Positions 45,462-56,005 of a DNA stretch of 64,000 nt are shown here, piece after piece. The stretch is from Thauera sp. JM12B12 (lineage in GTDB: Bacteria > Pseudomonadota > Gammaproteobacteria > Burkholderiales > Rhodocyclaceae), in contig NZ_CP154859.1 of NCBI RefSeq assembly GCF_039614725.1, positions 4,030,001 to 4,094,000 of the forward strand, given 5' to 3'. How positions within the stretch are numbered: the first letter of the stretch is position 1; each line of letters opens with the position of its first letter. Below the pieces are notes generated by a model. The model was not told the origin of the DNA. It ran no database searches and saw nothing but the letters and a program-made list of their open reading frames with translations. The position numbers and the translations under genes are program-made.

Positions 45462-46880
45462 ATGACCGACGCCCACCTCCCCGACGCGGACCGGTCCCGC
45501 CGTGCCCGTGTATGCGTCATCGGCGGCGGCCCAGCCGGCTTGATGGCGGCCGAGGTACTTGCCGCGGGAGGCGCCCAGGTCACCGTTTTCGACGCGATGC
45601 CCTCGGTCGGGCGCAAGTTCCTGCTCGCCGGGCGCGGCGGACTCAACCTCACCCACGGCGAGCCTCTCGAGGCGTTCATCGAGCGCTACGGCGCGCGCCG
45701 CGACGAGCTCGCGCCGATGATCGCCGCCTTCGGCCCCGGCGCACTGCGCGCCTGGGCACACGACCTGGGCATCGAGACCTTCGTCGGCACCTCGGGGCGC
45801 GTCTTTCCGACCGCGATGAAGGCAGCGCCCTTGCTGCGCGCCTGGCTCGTGCGCCTGCGCGCGGCGGGCGTGCACTTCGCCGTCCGCCATCGCTGGCAGG
45901 GCTGGGTGCCGTCCCCTGCCACTGCCCCTGCCGCGACCATGACCGCCGCAGCAGCAGCCACCGCCCCCTTGCATGGCCACGGAGCGCAGCGCCTCCTGTT
46001 CGCCACCCCGGACGGCGCGCACGAGGTGCTTGCCGACGCCGTGGTGCTCGCGCTCGGCGGCGGCAGCTGGGCGAAGCTCGGCTCGGACGGCGCCTGGGTG
46101 CCCCTGTTGCGCGCGGCGGGCGCCGAGGTGTCGGATCTGGTCCCCGCCAACTGCGGCTTCGACGTCGCAGCTCCGCCGCCCCCCGACGCCCAGGCGGCGC
46201 GCGCCCCGGGCTGGAGCAAGCACTTCGGCGAGCGCTTTCGCGGCCAGCCGCTGAAGTCGGTGGTGGCACACTTCACCGCTGCCGACGGTCGACGGTTCGA
46301 GCGCGCCGGCGAGTGCCTGATCTCCGCAACCGGCATCGAGGGTGGACTGATCTACGCGCTGTCGGCGGCGCTGCGGGACAGCGTGTTCGCCCACGGCAGC
46401 GCCACTCTGCATCTGGATCTCGCCCCTGGCCGCAGCCTCGCGCGTCTTGCCGCCGATCTAGCCCGCCCACGCGGCAGCCGCTCGCTGGCGAGTCATCTCC
46501 AAAGCCAGGCCGGCATCAAGGGCGTGAAGGCGGGCTTGCTGCGCGAATGCCTCGCCCGCGCGGAGTTCGAAGACCCCGCCCGCCTCGCCGCCGGGATCAA
46601 GGCCCTGCCGCTGACGCTCGTCGCACCTCGGCCGCTCGACGAGGCGATCAGCAGCGCCGGCGGCGTGCGCTTCGAGGCGCTCGATGGCGGCCTGATGCTG
46701 CGCGCCCGTCCGGGCGTGTTCGTCGCTGGCGAGATGCTCGACTGGGAGGCACCGACCGGCGGCTACCTGCTCACCGCCTGCTTCGCGAGCGGCGTCGCCG
46801 CCGCGCGGGGTGCGCTGCGCTGGCTCGGCGCGGCATCCGCGCGCCAGCCCGCCGGTCATGAAGAGCCTCCCGGGACCTGA
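45462..46880 (+). CDS. NAD(P)/FAD-dependent oxidoreductase, HI0933/BaiN-like
   Basis: 472 residues. RVCVIGGGPAGLMAAEVLAAGG is the FAD-binding GxGxxG motif; PSVGRKFLLAGRGGLNLTHGE is the signature of the HI0933/TIGR03862 flavoproteins. The C-terminal GVFVAGEMLDWEAPTGGYLLTACFASGVAAARGA is the second FAD contact. Function in this family is unsettled. Confidence 0.88.
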   Translation: MTDAHLPDADRSRRARVCVIGGGPAGLMAAEVLAAGGAQVTVFDAMPSVGRKFLLAGRGGLNLTHGEPLEAFIERYGARRDELAPMIAAFGPGALRAWAHDLGIETFVGTSGRVFPTAMKAAPLLRAWLVRLRAAGVHFAVRHRWQGWVPSPATAPAATMTAAAAATAPLHGHGAQRLLFATPDGAHEVLADAVVLALGGGSWAKLGSDGAWVPLLRAAGAEVSDLVPANCGFDVAAPPPPDAQAARAPGWSKHFGERFRGQPLKSVVAHFTAADGRRFERAGECLISATGIEGGLIYALSAALRDSVFAHGSATLHLDLAPGRSLARLAADLARPRGSRSLASHLQSQAGIKGVKAGLLRECLARAEFEDPARLAAGIKALPLTLVAPRPLDEAISSAGGVRFEALDGGLMLRARPGVFVAGEMLDWEAPTGGYLLTACFASGVAAARGALRWLGAASARQPAGHEEPPGT

Positions 46881-46922
46881 CCCGCAGCGCACGAGGCGTG
46901 CATCCGGCTCACGCCCGCTGGC

Positions 46923-47405
46923 TCAGGCCTGGGGCGGCAGGTACAGGCTCTCCTTCACCTCCTCCATCACCACGTAGCTGCGCGACTCGGTCGCCGAAGG
47001 CAGCTTGAGCAGGATATTGCCCAGCAGCCGGCGGTAGTCGCTCATCTCGGCGATGCGGGCCTTGATCAGGTAATCGAAGTCGCCCGACACGAGGTGGCAT
47101 TCCATGACCTCGGGCACGAAGGCGAGCTCCTTCTTGACGCGCTCGAAGGCATCGTTCGACTTCGCGGCCAGCTTCAGCTCCACGAACACCAGCAACGGCC
47201 TGCCGAGCGCGCGCGGATCGACGCGCGCGTGATAGCCGGTGATGACGCCATCGCGCTCGAGGCGTCGCACACGCTCGGTGCACGGCGTCGCCGACAGGCC
47301 CACGCGCTGGGCCAGCTCGGTCATCGACAGACGGCCTTCCTTCTGCAGAAGATCGAGGATCTTCAGGTCGGTGCGGTCGAGTTCGCGCAAGTCACTGCCC
47401 TCCAA
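46923..47405 (-). CDS. Lrp/AsnC-family regulator
   Basis: 160 residues. LDRTDLKILDLLQKEGRLSMTELAQRVGLSATPCTERVRRLERDGVI is the N-terminal helix-turn-helix; the RAM ligand-binding domain follows (PEVMECHLVSGDFDYLIKARIAEM). It is divergent from dadA across a 119-base AT-rich gap, the classical arrangement for an Lrp-type activator of D-amino-acid dehydrogenase, with alanine or leucine as likely effector. Confidence 0.92.
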   Translation of the reverse strand: MEGSDLRELDRTDLKILDLLQKEGRLSMTELAQRVGLSATPCTERVRRLERDGVITGYHARVDPRALGRPLLVFVELKLAAKSNDAFERVKKELAFVPEVMECHLVSGDFDYLIKARIAEMSDYRRLLGNILLKLPSATESRSYVVMEEVKESLYLPPQA

Positions 47406-47524
47406 GGAAAACGCGGCTTCTTGTATTGCTTTTCACTGCTTTCGACTCGCATTTTAGCGTAAATCACCACTTAACTGCCCATAAACTTTATTAACTCTAC
47501 GCAATATTGGGCAGGAGGCTCGAA
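47406..47524. promoter_or_regulatory. Divergent lrp-like/dadA control region
   Basis: This gap is clearly AT-richer than its surroundings, as expected for Lrp sites. ATTTTAGCGTAAAT (47451-47464) is an imperfect palindrome. AGGAGG at 47513-47518 is the dadA ribosome site. No single -10/-35 pair is convincing. Confidence 0.5.
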
Positions 47525-48850
47525 ATGCACGTAATCGTACTCGGCAGTGGCGTCATCGGCACCACCACGGCATGGTATCTGGCACAGAACGGCGTTCAGG
47601 TGACGGTGATCGATCGCCAGCCGGGTGCGGCGCTGGAGACCAGCTTCGCCAACGCCGGCCAGGTATCGCCGGGCTACTCCACGCCCTGGGCCGCGCCCGG
47701 CATTCCGCTCAAGGCCATCAAGTGGCTGTTCCAGCGCCATGCGCCGCTGGCGATTCGGGCCGACGGCAGCCTGTTCCAGTTGCGCTGGATGGCGCAGATG
47801 CTCGCCAACTGCTCGAGCGCACGCTATGCGGTGAACAAGGAGCGCATGATGCGCGTGTCCGAGTACAGCCGCGACTGCCTGCGCGCCCTGCGCGACGACA
47901 CCGCAATCCGCTACGACGAACGCAGCCGCGGTACGCTGCAACTCTTCCGCACCCAGGCCCAGCTCGATGCCGCCGCGCGCGACATCGCCGTGCTCGAGGA
48001 GTGCGGCGTGCCCTACGAGCTGCTGACCGGCAAGGAGGTCGCCTGCGCCGAGCCGGCGCTCGCGCACCGTCCGGGGCTGCTCGCCGGCGGGCTGCGCCTG
48101 CCCAATGACGAGACCGGCGACTGTCAGCGCTTCACCGCGCAGCTCGCCGAGCGCGCGCAGGCCGCTGGCGTGCAGTTCCGCTTCGGCACCGAGGTGCGCG
48201 AGCTGGTGCATCGCGGCGGCCACATCGAGGGCGTGCGCATCGCCGGCCAAGATGGTTGCGACGAGCTGTTGCGTGCCGATCGTTACGTGCTCGCGTTCGG
48301 CAGCTACTCACGCCCGCTCGCGGCCAGCCTCGGCCTCGATCTGCCGGTGTATCCGGTCAAGGGCTACTCGCTGACCGTTCCGCTCACCGATGCGGCGCGC
48401 GCACCGGTATCGACCGCGCTCGACGAGACGTACAAGGTCGCGGTCACCCGCTTCGACAGCCGTATCCGCGTCGGCGGCATGGCCGAGCTCGGCGGCTTCG
48501 ACCTTCGCCTCGATCCGCGCCGGCGGGCTACCCTGGAGATGGTGGTCAATGACCTCTTCCACGGCGGCGGCGACGTGGCGCGCGCCGAGTTCTGGACCGG
48601 CCTGCGCCCGATGACCCCCGACTCCACGCCGATCATCGGCGCCACGCCCTTCCCCGAGCTCTTCCTCAACACCGGCCATGGCACCCTGGGCTGGACCATG
48701 GCCTGCGGCGCCGGTCGGCTGGTGGCGGACCTGGTGAGCGGACGCCAGCCGGCGATCCGCCACGACGACCTCGGACTTCAACGCTATGCGCCCCAACGCG
48801 CCCATGCGGGCGCGCAAGCCGGTCTGCAGCGCCCGGTGCATACTGCCTGA
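47525..48850 (+). CDS. dadA: D-amino-acid dehydrogenase, small subunit
   Basis: 441 residues from the ATG at 47525 ([23 protein letters not shown]), preceded by AGGAGG. The FAD fold, [24 protein letters not shown] and the C-terminal [39 protein letters not shown] are DadA hallmarks. It oxidises D-alanine to pyruvate and passes electrons to the respiratory chain at the inner membrane. The racemase gene follows 155 bases later. Confidence 0.96.
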   Translation: MHVIVLGSGVIGTTTAWYLAQNGVQVTVIDRQPGAALETSFANAGQVSPGYSTPWAAPGIPLKAIKWLFQRHAPLAIRADGSLFQLRWMAQMLANCSSARYAVNKERMMRVSEYSRDCLRALRDDTAIRYDERSRGTLQLFRTQAQLDAAARDIAVLEECGVPYELLTGKEVACAEPALAHRPGLLAGGLRLPNDETGDCQRFTAQLAERAQAAGVQFRFGTEVRELVHRGGHIEGVRIAGQDGCDELLRADRYVLAFGSYSRPLAASLGLDLPVYPVKGYSLTVPLTDAARAPVSTALDETYKVAVTRFDSRIRVGGMAELGGFDLRLDPRRRATLEMVVNDLFHGGGDVARAEFWTGLRPMTPDSTPIIGATPFPELFLNTGHGTLGWTMACGAGRLVADLVSGRQPAIRHDDLGLQRYAPQRAHAGAQAGLQRPVHTA

Positions 48851-49005
48851 GCGCACACTCGGTCCTCCGCAGCCGGCGCCGCCCCTGATCGCAAGGCGCC
48901 GGCAGCGCCGTCGTGCGCGGTGTTGATCGGCGCGCGTGCAGCGCCGGCATTGCAGTCGCCCGCCTTTGGCCGCACCATCACGCCTCTCCGCCCCGCCCCG
49001 TCGCC

Positions 49006-50067
49006 ATGCGTCCCGCCCGCGCCATCATCGATCTCGCCGCCCTGCGGCACAACTACCGCCTCGCTCGTGCCATGCATGCCGGGCGCGCACTCGCCGTCAT
49101 CAAGGCCAACGCCTACGGACACGGCGCCGTCGCCTGCGCGCGCGCGCTCGCGCCCGAGGCCGACGGCTTCGCCGTCGCTTTCCTCGACGAGGCCCAGGCG
49201 CTGCGCGAGGCCGGCATCACCCGGCCGATCCTGCTGCTCGAGGGCGTGTTCGACGGCCGGGAGCTCGCCGAGGTGGTGCGCCTCGGGCTGTGGACCGTCG
49301 TACACCATGCGGCGCAGATCGACATGATCGAGGCGCTCCCGGCGGGCGCTGCGCTGAACGTGTGGCTCAAGGTCAACAGCGGGATGAACCGCGCCGGCTT
49401 TCTGCCCGCCGACGCAGACGCGGCCTGGCGCCGGCTGCAGGCCAGCGGCAAAGTGCGCGAAATCACGCTGATGACCCACTTCGCCCGCGCCGACGAGCCG
49501 CATGTCCTGACCACGCTCGAGCAGGCGGCGCACTTCGATGCCGCCACCGCGCACCTTCCAGGGGCACGCAGCCTGGCCAACTCCGCCGCGATCCTGGGCT
49601 GGCCGCAGGCGCGCCGCGACTGGGCGCGGCCCGGCATCCTGCTCTATGGCGCCGACCCGATGCCCGCCGCCGACAACGGCCTGCAGCCGGTGATGACGCT
49701 CGAGAGTGCGGTGATGGCGGTGCGCGAGATCGGCCCCGGCGAGGCGCTCGGCTATGGCGGGCGTTTCGTCGCCGAGCGCCGGACGCGGGTGGGCCTGGTT
49801 GCGATGGGCTACGCGGACGGCTATCCGCGCACGGTTCCGGACGGGACGCCGGTCACGATAGACGGCCAGCCGGGCCGACTGATCGGACGGGTGTCCATGG
49901 ACATGCTCACCGTCGATCTCACCGAGCTGCCGGACAGCGGCATCGGCAGCCGGGTCGAACTCTGGGGACGCCAGGTGGCGGTCAATCGCGTCGCCGCGGC
50001 GGCCGGCACGATCGCCTACGAGCTCCTGTGCAACGTCAAGCGCGTGCGCTTCAGCTACACCGACTGA
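49006..50067 (+). CDS. alr: Alanine racemase, DadX-type by context
   Basis: 353 residues. Lysine 33 in AVIKANAYGHG binds PLP, the second catalytic residue is the tyrosine in GYADGYPR/VSMDML region of the C-terminal domain, and GEALGYGGRFVA marks the substrate loop. Positioned after dadA, it probably supplies D-alanine for DadA, i.e. the catabolic racemase, though a role in peptidoglycan synthesis cannot be excluded. The upstream frame extension lacks motifs. Convergent with the ccm operon. Confidence 0.94.
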   Translation: MRPARAIIDLAALRHNYRLARAMHAGRALAVIKANAYGHGAVACARALAPEADGFAVAFLDEAQALREAGITRPILLLEGVFDGRELAEVVRLGLWTVVHHAAQIDMIEALPAGAALNVWLKVNSGMNRAGFLPADADAAWRRLQASGKVREITLMTHFARADEPHVLTTLEQAAHFDAATAHLPGARSLANSAAILGWPQARRDWARPGILLYGADPMPAADNGLQPVMTLESAVMAVREIGPGEALGYGGRFVAERRTRVGLVAMGYADGYPRTVPDGTPVTIDGQPGRLIGRVSMDMLTVDLTELPDSGIGSRVELWGRQVAVNRVAAAAGTIAYELLCNVKRVRFSYTD

Positions 50068-50102
50068 GCACCCCAAAGGCCGGGCCGGCCAGTGGCACGA
50101 GA

Positions 50103-51329
50103 TCAGTCGCGGACGCGGTCGATGAGCAGACGGACACCGGTTGCATCGACCGCGACCGGCTCGCTGGCGCCCTCGAGGTCACCCGGACGCGCGGTGGCAT
50201 CACCCCCCTTGGCGACGCGGGCCGCCACCACCACGCGCTCGGGCAGCGCCGCTGCGCCCATCATCATGGTCGCGCCATCGAAGCTGAAATCGAGCGGCAA
50301 CTCGCTGCCCTTGAAGCGCAGCGCTGCAAGCGGCGGCCCGCCAGCTTCACCACGCACGAACACGAACACGACGTCCTCGGCGGCGACCTGGCTGCCGAGC
50401 GCCGCATCCACTTCCAGGCGCCCCGCGACCGTGAGCGGACCAGCCGCCGCGGCCGGCGCCGCGCCCTCGTCCGCCGCCAGCGGCGGCATGCCTGCCTTGC
50501 CACGGGCCTCGTTGATGCTCGCCCGCACGCCCTTGGCGACGTCGTCGCCCGCGGGGATCTGGGCGAGGATGCGTTCCCATAGCGCCGCCGCCGTGGCGAA
50601 GTCGTCTCGCTGGTAGGCCGCCGTACCGGCGAGCGCGAGCGCCTTGGGGTGCGAAGGCGCCACCTCGAGGGCGCGCTTGGCGAGCGCTTCGGCATCGCCC
50701 ACCACGCTGCCACGGATCGCCGCCGTGACGTCGGCCCAGTCGGCGAGCACGTCGGGGTTGTTGGGGTTCAGCTTGTCGAGGCGCTCGTAGGCACCCGCAG
50801 CCTTGGGAAAGTCCTGCAGCACCATGTAGGTTCGCGCCAGCATCGCCCAGCCCTCGGCGTTGTCGGGCTCCTGCTGGAGGCGCGTCTCGAGGGCGCTGAC
50901 CATCTCCTCGACCTGCGCCTGCGTAAAGCCCTGCTGAGTCTGGTGATTCCTGGGGTCGAGCGCGTCCGGTTCGCCGATCATCAGGTAGCCGGCAATGGCC
51001 AGCGCGGGGATCGTGAGCGCCATGCCGAGTGCCCACGCCTTGCTCGGCTTTACATCCGCGCTCTCCGCCACCTCCGCGGCAGCCTCGCCCTCTTCGAGCG
51101 CGCGGCGCTCGAGTTCCTCACGGCTCTTGGCGTGGCTGGCGGCGTCGATCTGGCCGCTGGCAAGCTCGGCATCGAGCTCGGCGAGCTGCTCGCGCAGCAC
51201 GGTCAGCGCCATCGTGCTCTGGCGCGCCTGCTCGCGCCGACGGCGAGCACCCACCCCCAGCAGGGGCGGAAGGATCAATAGCAGGGCGCCGGCCAGGAGC
51301 AGGCCGGCAAAGACGATGAACGCGGTCAC
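50103..51329 (-). CDS. ccmI: Cytochrome c maturation protein CcmI
   Basis: 408 residues. Two N-terminal helices (FIVFAGLLLAGALLLILPPLLG and the second near WALGMALTIPALAIAGYLM) flank a cytoplasmic loop with a leucine-zipper-like stretch. TPR-type repeats follow from residue ~155 (AEGWAMLARTYMVLQDFPKAAGAYERL), with a C-terminal beta-rich domain. It binds apocytochrome c and hands it to CcmFH. Last gene of ccmABCDEFGHI; it overlaps ccmH by four bases. Confidence 0.92.
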   Translation of the reverse strand: MTAFIVFAGLLLAGALLLILPPLLGVGARRRREQARQSTMALTVLREQLAELDAELASGQIDAASHAKSREELERRALEEGEAAAEVAESADVKPSKAWALGMALTIPALAIAGYLMIGEPDALDPRNHQTQQGFTQAQVEEMVSALETRLQQEPDNAEGWAMLARTYMVLQDFPKAAGAYERLDKLNPNNPDVLADWADVTAAIRGSVVGDAEALAKRALEVAPSHPKALALAGTAAYQRDDFATAAALWERILAQIPAGDDVAKGVRASINEARGKAGMPPLAADEGAAPAAAAGPLTVAGRLEVDAALGSQVAAEDVVFVFVRGEAGGPPLAALRFKGSELPLDFSFDGATMMMGAAALPERVVVAARVAKGGDATARPGDLEGASEPVAVDATGVRLLIDRVRD

Positions 51330-51889
51330 GAGCGGGACTCCGGAGATTCGGGATGAGAGGTGCCGGTCCCGCCACCGGCGAGCAGCTCGCGCGCGCGCGC
51401 GCGCTCGGCCGCCGAAAGTGCGCCCTCTGCGGCGACCTCGTCGCGACGCCGGCGCAGGCGGAAGGCGAGCCAGCCCGCGCCGCCGAACAGCAGCGCCATC
51501 GGGCCCAGCCAGAGGAGCACCGTCACCGCCTTGAAGGGCGGCTCATAGAGCACGAAGTCGCCGTAGCGCTCCACCAGGTAATCCACCACATCGTCCTTGT
51601 CCTTGCCGGCAGCCAGCTGCTCGCGCACCTGGTTGCGCAGGTCGAGCGCGAGCGGGGCGTTCGATTCGGCAATCGACTGGTTCTGGCAAACCAGGCAGCG
51701 CAGCTTGTGCGAGAGCTCCATGACGTCGGCCTCGAGCGCCGGATCGGCGGCGAGAGCCGGCGCGAGCGCGGGGTCGGTCGCGGGCGTGGTCGTCTCGGCC
51801 CAGGCCGGCAACGCGCAAGCGAGCGCGAGCGCGACGGCGGCGTTGCGCACGGGCCGGCGCAGGCTTGCGAAAACGGCATCAACCGGCAC
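51326..51889 (-). CDS. ccmH: Cytochrome c maturation protein CcmH
   Basis: 187 residues from GTG 51889, which overlaps the ccmG stop by 11 bases. After a signal peptide ending ALPAWAE comes the thiol motif LRCLVCQNQSIAESNAPLALDLRNQVREQL, which reduces the apocytochrome heme-binding cysteines. A C-terminal membrane helix (TVLLWLGPMALLFGGAGWLAF) anchors the protein. It receives electrons from CcmG. Confidence 0.94.
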   Translation of the reverse strand: MPVDAVFASLRRPVRNAAVALALACALPAWAETTTPATDPALAPALAADPALEADVMELSHKLRCLVCQNQSIAESNAPLALDLRNQVREQLAAGKDKDDVVDYLVERYGDFVLYEPPFKAVTVLLWLGPMALLFGGAGWLAFRLRRRRDEVAAEGALSAAERARARELLAGGGTGTSHPESPESRS

Positions 51890-52472
51890 GGCGCAACTCC
51901 TCGATCTTCGGGATGAGGACGTTCTGCAGCGCATCCGGCGTGATCGGCCCGATGTGCTTGTAGCGGATGCGCCCGTCACGGTCGATCAGGAAGGTCTCGG
52001 GCACGCCATAGACACCGAAGTCGATGCCGACGCGGCCGTCGATGTCGAGCACGGACAACACATAGGGGTCGCCATGGTCGGTGAGCCAGCGGCGCGCGCG
52101 CTCGATCGCCATCCCGGTCTCGGCCTCGAGCGCCATGCCGCGCGCGTTGATGGCGCCATCGCCGCGCACTTCCTTGTAGTTGAGGCCGACCACCGGAACG
52201 ATCTTCTGCTTCGCCATCTGCACCAGCAGCGGATGCTCCTGGCGGCAGGCGACGCACCAGGACGCCCACACGTTGAGCATCCACACCTGGCCCTGCATCT
52301 CCTTGAGGCTGAAGGTCTGCTCCGGCTGGTCGAGGCGGGCGAGGCTGAAGTCGGGAGCGGGCTTGTCGATCAGCGGCGAGGGCACCTCGCGCGGGTTGAG
52401 CGTGAGGCCGAAGGCGAGAAAACCCGCAAGGCCGAAGAACAACAGCAGGGGAACGAGAAACTTCGCTTTCAT
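51879..52472 (-). CDS. ccmG: Thiol:disulfide interchange protein CcmG (DsbE)
   Basis: 197 residues. An N-terminal membrane anchor is followed by a thioredoxin domain with WASWCVACRQEHPLL and YGVPETFLIDRDG (cis-proline). It keeps CcmH and apocytochromes reduced in the periplasm, itself reduced by DsbD, which is also encoded in this window. Confidence 0.96.
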   Translation of the reverse strand: MKAKFLVPLLLFFGLAGFLAFGLTLNPREVPSPLIDKPAPDFSLARLDQPEQTFSLKEMQGQVWMLNVWASWCVACRQEHPLLVQMAKQKIVPVVGLNYKEVRGDGAINARGMALEAETGMAIERARRWLTDHGDPYVLSVLDIDGRVGIDFGVYGVPETFLIDRDGRIRYKHIGPITPDALQNVLIPKIEELRRAG

Positions 52473-52492
52473 GGATTTCCTTGTCCGCGTGC

Positions 52493-54472
52493 TCAGGCCG
52501 AAGCCGCCACGCGCTGGCCGCCGGTGGCGGCCTCACGAGCCGCGAGGCGGCGGTAACGCCGGTCTGCGGCCGCAAACACGCCGCCCAGGCCCATCAGCAC
52601 GCACCCCATCCAGATCCAGCTGATGAAAGGCTTGTAGTAGAGGCTGACGATCCAGGAACCGTCGGGCAATTGCTCGCCGAGCGATACATAGACGTCGCGG
52701 AACACGCCAATGTCGAGCGAGGCCTCGGTCATCGGCATGCCCTGCGCACGATAGAGTCGCTTCTCCGGCGTGAGGGTGTCGAGCACGCGGCCGTCCCGGC
52801 TCAGTTCGATGATGCCGCGCGCGGCGTCGTAGTTGGGTCCGTCGGCATCGACCGCGCCGCGGAACAGGAAGCTGTAGCCCGCCAGCTCGGCGCGCTGGCC
52901 CTCCTTCATCTTGACGTCCAGGCTGCGGTCCAGGCTGCCGACCAGGGTCACCCCGATGATGAACACGCCGACGCCGAGGTGGGCGAGCCACATGCCCCAC
53001 CAGGCGGCGGTGATCGAGCGCAGGCGCGCGCCGGCGGCAGCCCCCGCACGCTCCTTGAGGCGACCGTAGAGCAGCTGGACGCTCGCCAGCACCACCCAGG
53101 CCGCGAGCGACAGTCCGAGCGCGGTGCGCCAGGTCAGGTGATCGACCGCCATCGCGGTACCGACGCCGATCAGGATGCTGGCGATGAAGGCCGGCGCCAC
53201 CTTGCGTGCAGCCGCGGCGAGATCATCGTCCTTCCAGCGCAGGAAGGGGCCGAACATCATCAGCACCACCACCGGCGTCATCAGCGGCACGAACACGGCC
53301 TCGAAGTACGGCGGGCCGACCGAGATCTTGCCGAGATTGAGCGCGTCGAGGAACAGCGGATACAGTGTGCCGAGCAGCACCGAGGCCGAGGCCACGGTGA
53401 GCAGCACGTTGTTGCCGAGCAGCGCGGTCTCGCGCGATACGAAGGCAAAGCTGCCGCCACCCATCAGCTTGTTGGCGCGCATCGCGTACAGCAGCAGCGA
53501 GAAGCCGATCACGATCACCAGCAGGGCGAGGATGTAGAGGCCACGCTTGGGGTCGGTGGCGAAGGCGTGCACACTGGTGATCACGCCCGAGCGCACGAGG
53601 AAGGTGCCGAGCAGCGACAGCGAGAAGGCGCCGATCGCCAGCAGCACCGTCCAGCTGCGGAAGGCGCCGCGCTTCTCGGTGACGGCGAGCGAATGGATCA
53701 GCGCGGTGCCGAGCAGCCACGGCATGAAGGAGGCGTTCTCGACCGGGTCCCAGAACCACCAGCCGCCCCAGCCGAGTTCGTAGTAGGCCCAGCCCGAGCC
53801 GACCGCGATGCCCGCGGTGAGGAACACCCAGGCGATCGTGGTCCACGGCCGCGACCAGCGCGCCCAGGCGGCGTCGAGGCGCCCGGAGAGCAGCGCAGCG
53901 ATCGCGAATGCGAAGGCGACCGAGAACCCGACGTAGCCCATGTAGAGCAGCGGCGGGTGGATGATCATCCCCGGGTCCTGCAGCAGCGGATTGAGGTCGC
54001 GGCCTTCGCCCACGCCCGGCAGCAGGCGCTCGAAGGGGTTCGAGGTGACCAGCGTGAAGGAGATGAATCCGGCACTGACGAGACCCAGGACGCCGAGCAC
54101 GCGGGCGAGGAAGGCGTCGGGCAGATGGCGCGAGAACACCGTCACCGCGACCGTCCACAGCGACAGCGACATCGCCCACAGCAGCAGCGAGCCTTCGTGG
54201 TTGCCCCAGACGCCGGTGATCTTGTACATCAGCGGCGTCGCGCTGTGCGAGTTCGAGGCCGCGAGCTGCACCGAGAAGTCGCTGGTGACGAAGGCCCAGG
54301 TCAGGCACACGTAGCTGAAGAGGATGAAGAAGAACTGCCCCTGCGCCGCGGGCCGGCCGACCGCCATCAGCGCCATGCTGTTGCGCTGGGCGCCGATGAG
54401 CGGTACCACCGCCTGCACCAGCGACAGCACGAGGGCGAGGATGAGGGCGAAGTGTCCGAGTTCGGGGATCAT
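52493..54472 (-). CDS. ccmF: Heme lyase subunit CcmF
   Basis: 659 residues with about 14 to 15 membrane helices. The tryptophan-rich WWD motif reads LGWGGWWFWDPVENASFMPW. Histidines flanking it, such as in HPPLLYMGYVG and ALIHSLAV, would ligate heme b. With CcmH and CcmI it attaches heme from holo-CcmE to apocytochrome c. Confidence 0.96.
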   Translation of the reverse strand: MIPELGHFALILALVLSLVQAVVPLIGAQRNSMALMAVGRPAAQGQFFFILFSYVCLTWAFVTSDFSVQLAASNSHSATPLMYKITGVWGNHEGSLLLWAMSLSLWTVAVTVFSRHLPDAFLARVLGVLGLVSAGFISFTLVTSNPFERLLPGVGEGRDLNPLLQDPGMIIHPPLLYMGYVGFSVAFAFAIAALLSGRLDAAWARWSRPWTTIAWVFLTAGIAVGSGWAYYELGWGGWWFWDPVENASFMPWLLGTALIHSLAVTEKRGAFRSWTVLLAIGAFSLSLLGTFLVRSGVITSVHAFATDPKRGLYILALLVIVIGFSLLLYAMRANKLMGGGSFAFVSRETALLGNNVLLTVASASVLLGTLYPLFLDALNLGKISVGPPYFEAVFVPLMTPVVVLMMFGPFLRWKDDDLAAAARKVAPAFIASILIGVGTAMAVDHLTWRTALGLSLAAWVVLASVQLLYGRLKERAGAAAGARLRSITAAWWGMWLAHLGVGVFIIGVTLVGSLDRSLDVKMKEGQRAELAGYSFLFRGAVDADGPNYDAARGIIELSRDGRVLDTLTPEKRLYRAQGMPMTEASLDIGVFRDVYVSLGEQLPDGSWIVSLYYKPFISWIWMGCVLMGLGGVFAAADRRYRRLAAREAATGGQRVAASA

Positions 54473-54473
54473 G

Positions 54474-54917
54474 TCACTGGCTCACCGTCTGTGCGGCCTT
54501 CTGCGCCTGCTCCACGGCGTGGGCGGCTTCCGGCGGCATGTAGTTCTCGTCGTGCTTGGCGAGCACCTCGGTGGCGCGGAACACGCCGCCCTCGAGCTTG
54601 CCCTGCACCACGGCGCCCTTGCCCTCCTTGAAGAGGTCGGGCAGCGTGCCGCTGTAGGTGACCGGGATCACCTTGGCGGTGTCGGTGATCGCGAAACGCA
54701 CGGTGATCCCGTCCGCCTCACGCTGGATCGAGCCATCCTCGACCATGCCGCCGATGCGGAAGGTCTTGCCGGTGGGCGCCTTGCCCTCCGAGACCTCGGT
54801 CGGCGTGTGGAAGAACACCAGGTTCTGCTGGAAGGCGCTCAACACCAGTGCCACCGCGGCGAACAGCAGGGCCACCCCGCCGCCGACCAGCATCAGACGC
54901 TTGCTACGGGCTTTCAT
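54474..54917 (-). CDS. ccmE: Heme chaperone CcmE
   Basis: 147 residues from the ATG at 54917. One N-terminal membrane helix, an OB-fold beta domain ([27 protein letters not shown]), and the heme-binding histidine in [12 protein letters not shown]. It binds heme covalently in the periplasm and delivers it to CcmF. The start overlaps ccmD by four bases. Confidence 0.96.
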   Translation of the reverse strand: MKARSKRLMLVGGGVALLFAAVALVLSAFQQNLVFFHTPTEVSEGKAPTGKTFRIGGMVEDGSIQREADGITVRFAITDTAKVIPVTYSGTLPDLFKEGKGAVVQGKLEGGVFRATEVLAKHDENYMPPEAAHAVEQAQKAAQTVSQ

Positions 54918-55144
54918 TGTTCCGACTCCATGGCGGGCGCGAAGCCATCGCCTGTACGCTTGCTCGAATCCTTGCCGACCGCTCGCCGCCAGCGCAGCAG
55001 ACGGCGAACGGTGTCCTTCCGACGCTGGAACACGAGCGCGAGTTCCAGCGCGATCAGGGCGAACGTGACGCCGTAGCTGCCCCAGACGAAGAAGGCTGCG
55101 CCTCCCATGTCCCAGAACGCGGACCAGCTCTCCCATTGCGACAT
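54914..55144 (-). CDS. ccmD: Heme exporter protein CcmD
   Basis: 76 residues with one membrane helix ([23 protein letters not shown]) and a charged C-terminal tail starting [15 protein letters not shown]. It stabilises the CcmABC-CcmE complex. Its ATG shares one base with the ccmC stop. Confidence 0.9.
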   Translation of the reverse strand: MSQWESWSAFWDMGGAAFFVWGSYGVTFALIALELALVFQRRKDTVRRLLRWRRAVGKDSSKRTGDGFAPAMESEQ

Positions 55145-55932
55145 CAGGCACGACCTCCGAGATTGCTCATCGCAGCCGGCGCGCTGCGCTCGAGCTCGGC
55201 GGCGACCCACTCGGTGTGGCGCTCGCGCTCGAGGATCATCGGCCGCACCCGCCAGAACACCACCGCCAGCGTGTAGGCCCAGGACGCGAAGGCCATCACC
55301 AGCATGCCGGCGAGCATGGTCGCGGCCATCGACGGCGCCTTGGTGAGGCTCACCGAGGCGCCCTGGTGCAGGGTGTTCCACCACTGCACCGAGAAATAGA
55401 TGATCGGCACATTGACCGCGCCGACCAGCGCGATGATCGCCCCCGCGCGATCGGCGCGGCGCGGGTCCTCGATCGCCCGGGTGAGCGCGATGAAACCGAA
55501 GTAGAGGAAGAGCAGCAGAAGCTGCGAGGTGAGGCGCGCATCCCACACCCAGTAGGCGCCCCAGGTGGGTTTGCCCCACAGCGCGCCGGTCCACAGCGCG
55601 ACGAAGCAGAACATCGCCCCGGTGGGCGCGAGCGCCTGACTCATCACGAAGGACAGCCGGGTGTTCATGACCAGGCCGACAGCCGACCAGAACGCCATCA
55701 CCAGGTAGATGAACATCGACATCCATGCCGCCGGCACGTGGATGAAGATCACCCGATACACCTGGCCCTGCGTCGCGTCGGTGGGCGCAACGAAGAATCC
55801 GAGCCACAGGCCGATGACGGTGAGGACGATGGCGATGGCGGCGAACCAGGGAGCAAGACGGCCTGCTAGGGGGTAGAAATGCTGCGGCGAGGCAAACCTC
55901 AACAGGCTGCGACCGCGTTCGGGATTCGTCAT
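55144..55932 (-). CDS. ccmC: Heme transfer protein CcmC
   Basis: 262 residues from the ATG at 55932 ([26 protein letters not shown]); 55965 is an alternative. Six membrane helices, the WWD-type motif [22 protein letters not shown], and histidines in IFIHVPAAW and [10 protein letters not shown]. It transfers heme to CcmE. Confidence 0.95.
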   Translation of the reverse strand: MTNPERGRSLLRFASPQHFYPLAGRLAPWFAAIAIVLTVIGLWLGFFVAPTDATQGQVYRVIFIHVPAAWMSMFIYLVMAFWSAVGLVMNTRLSFVMSQALAPTGAMFCFVALWTGALWGKPTWGAYWVWDARLTSQLLLLFLYFGFIALTRAIEDPRRADRAGAIIALVGAVNVPIIYFSVQWWNTLHQGASVSLTKAPSMAATMLAGMLVMAFASWAYTLAVVFWRVRPMILERERHTEWVAAELERSAPAAMSNLGGRA

Positions 55933-56005
55933 GCTTTGAAGGTTCGTATCTACGTTGCGCCGCACCCGGGCCGCGGGCGCGAAACCATTGTCAATCGGTC
56001 GAAAC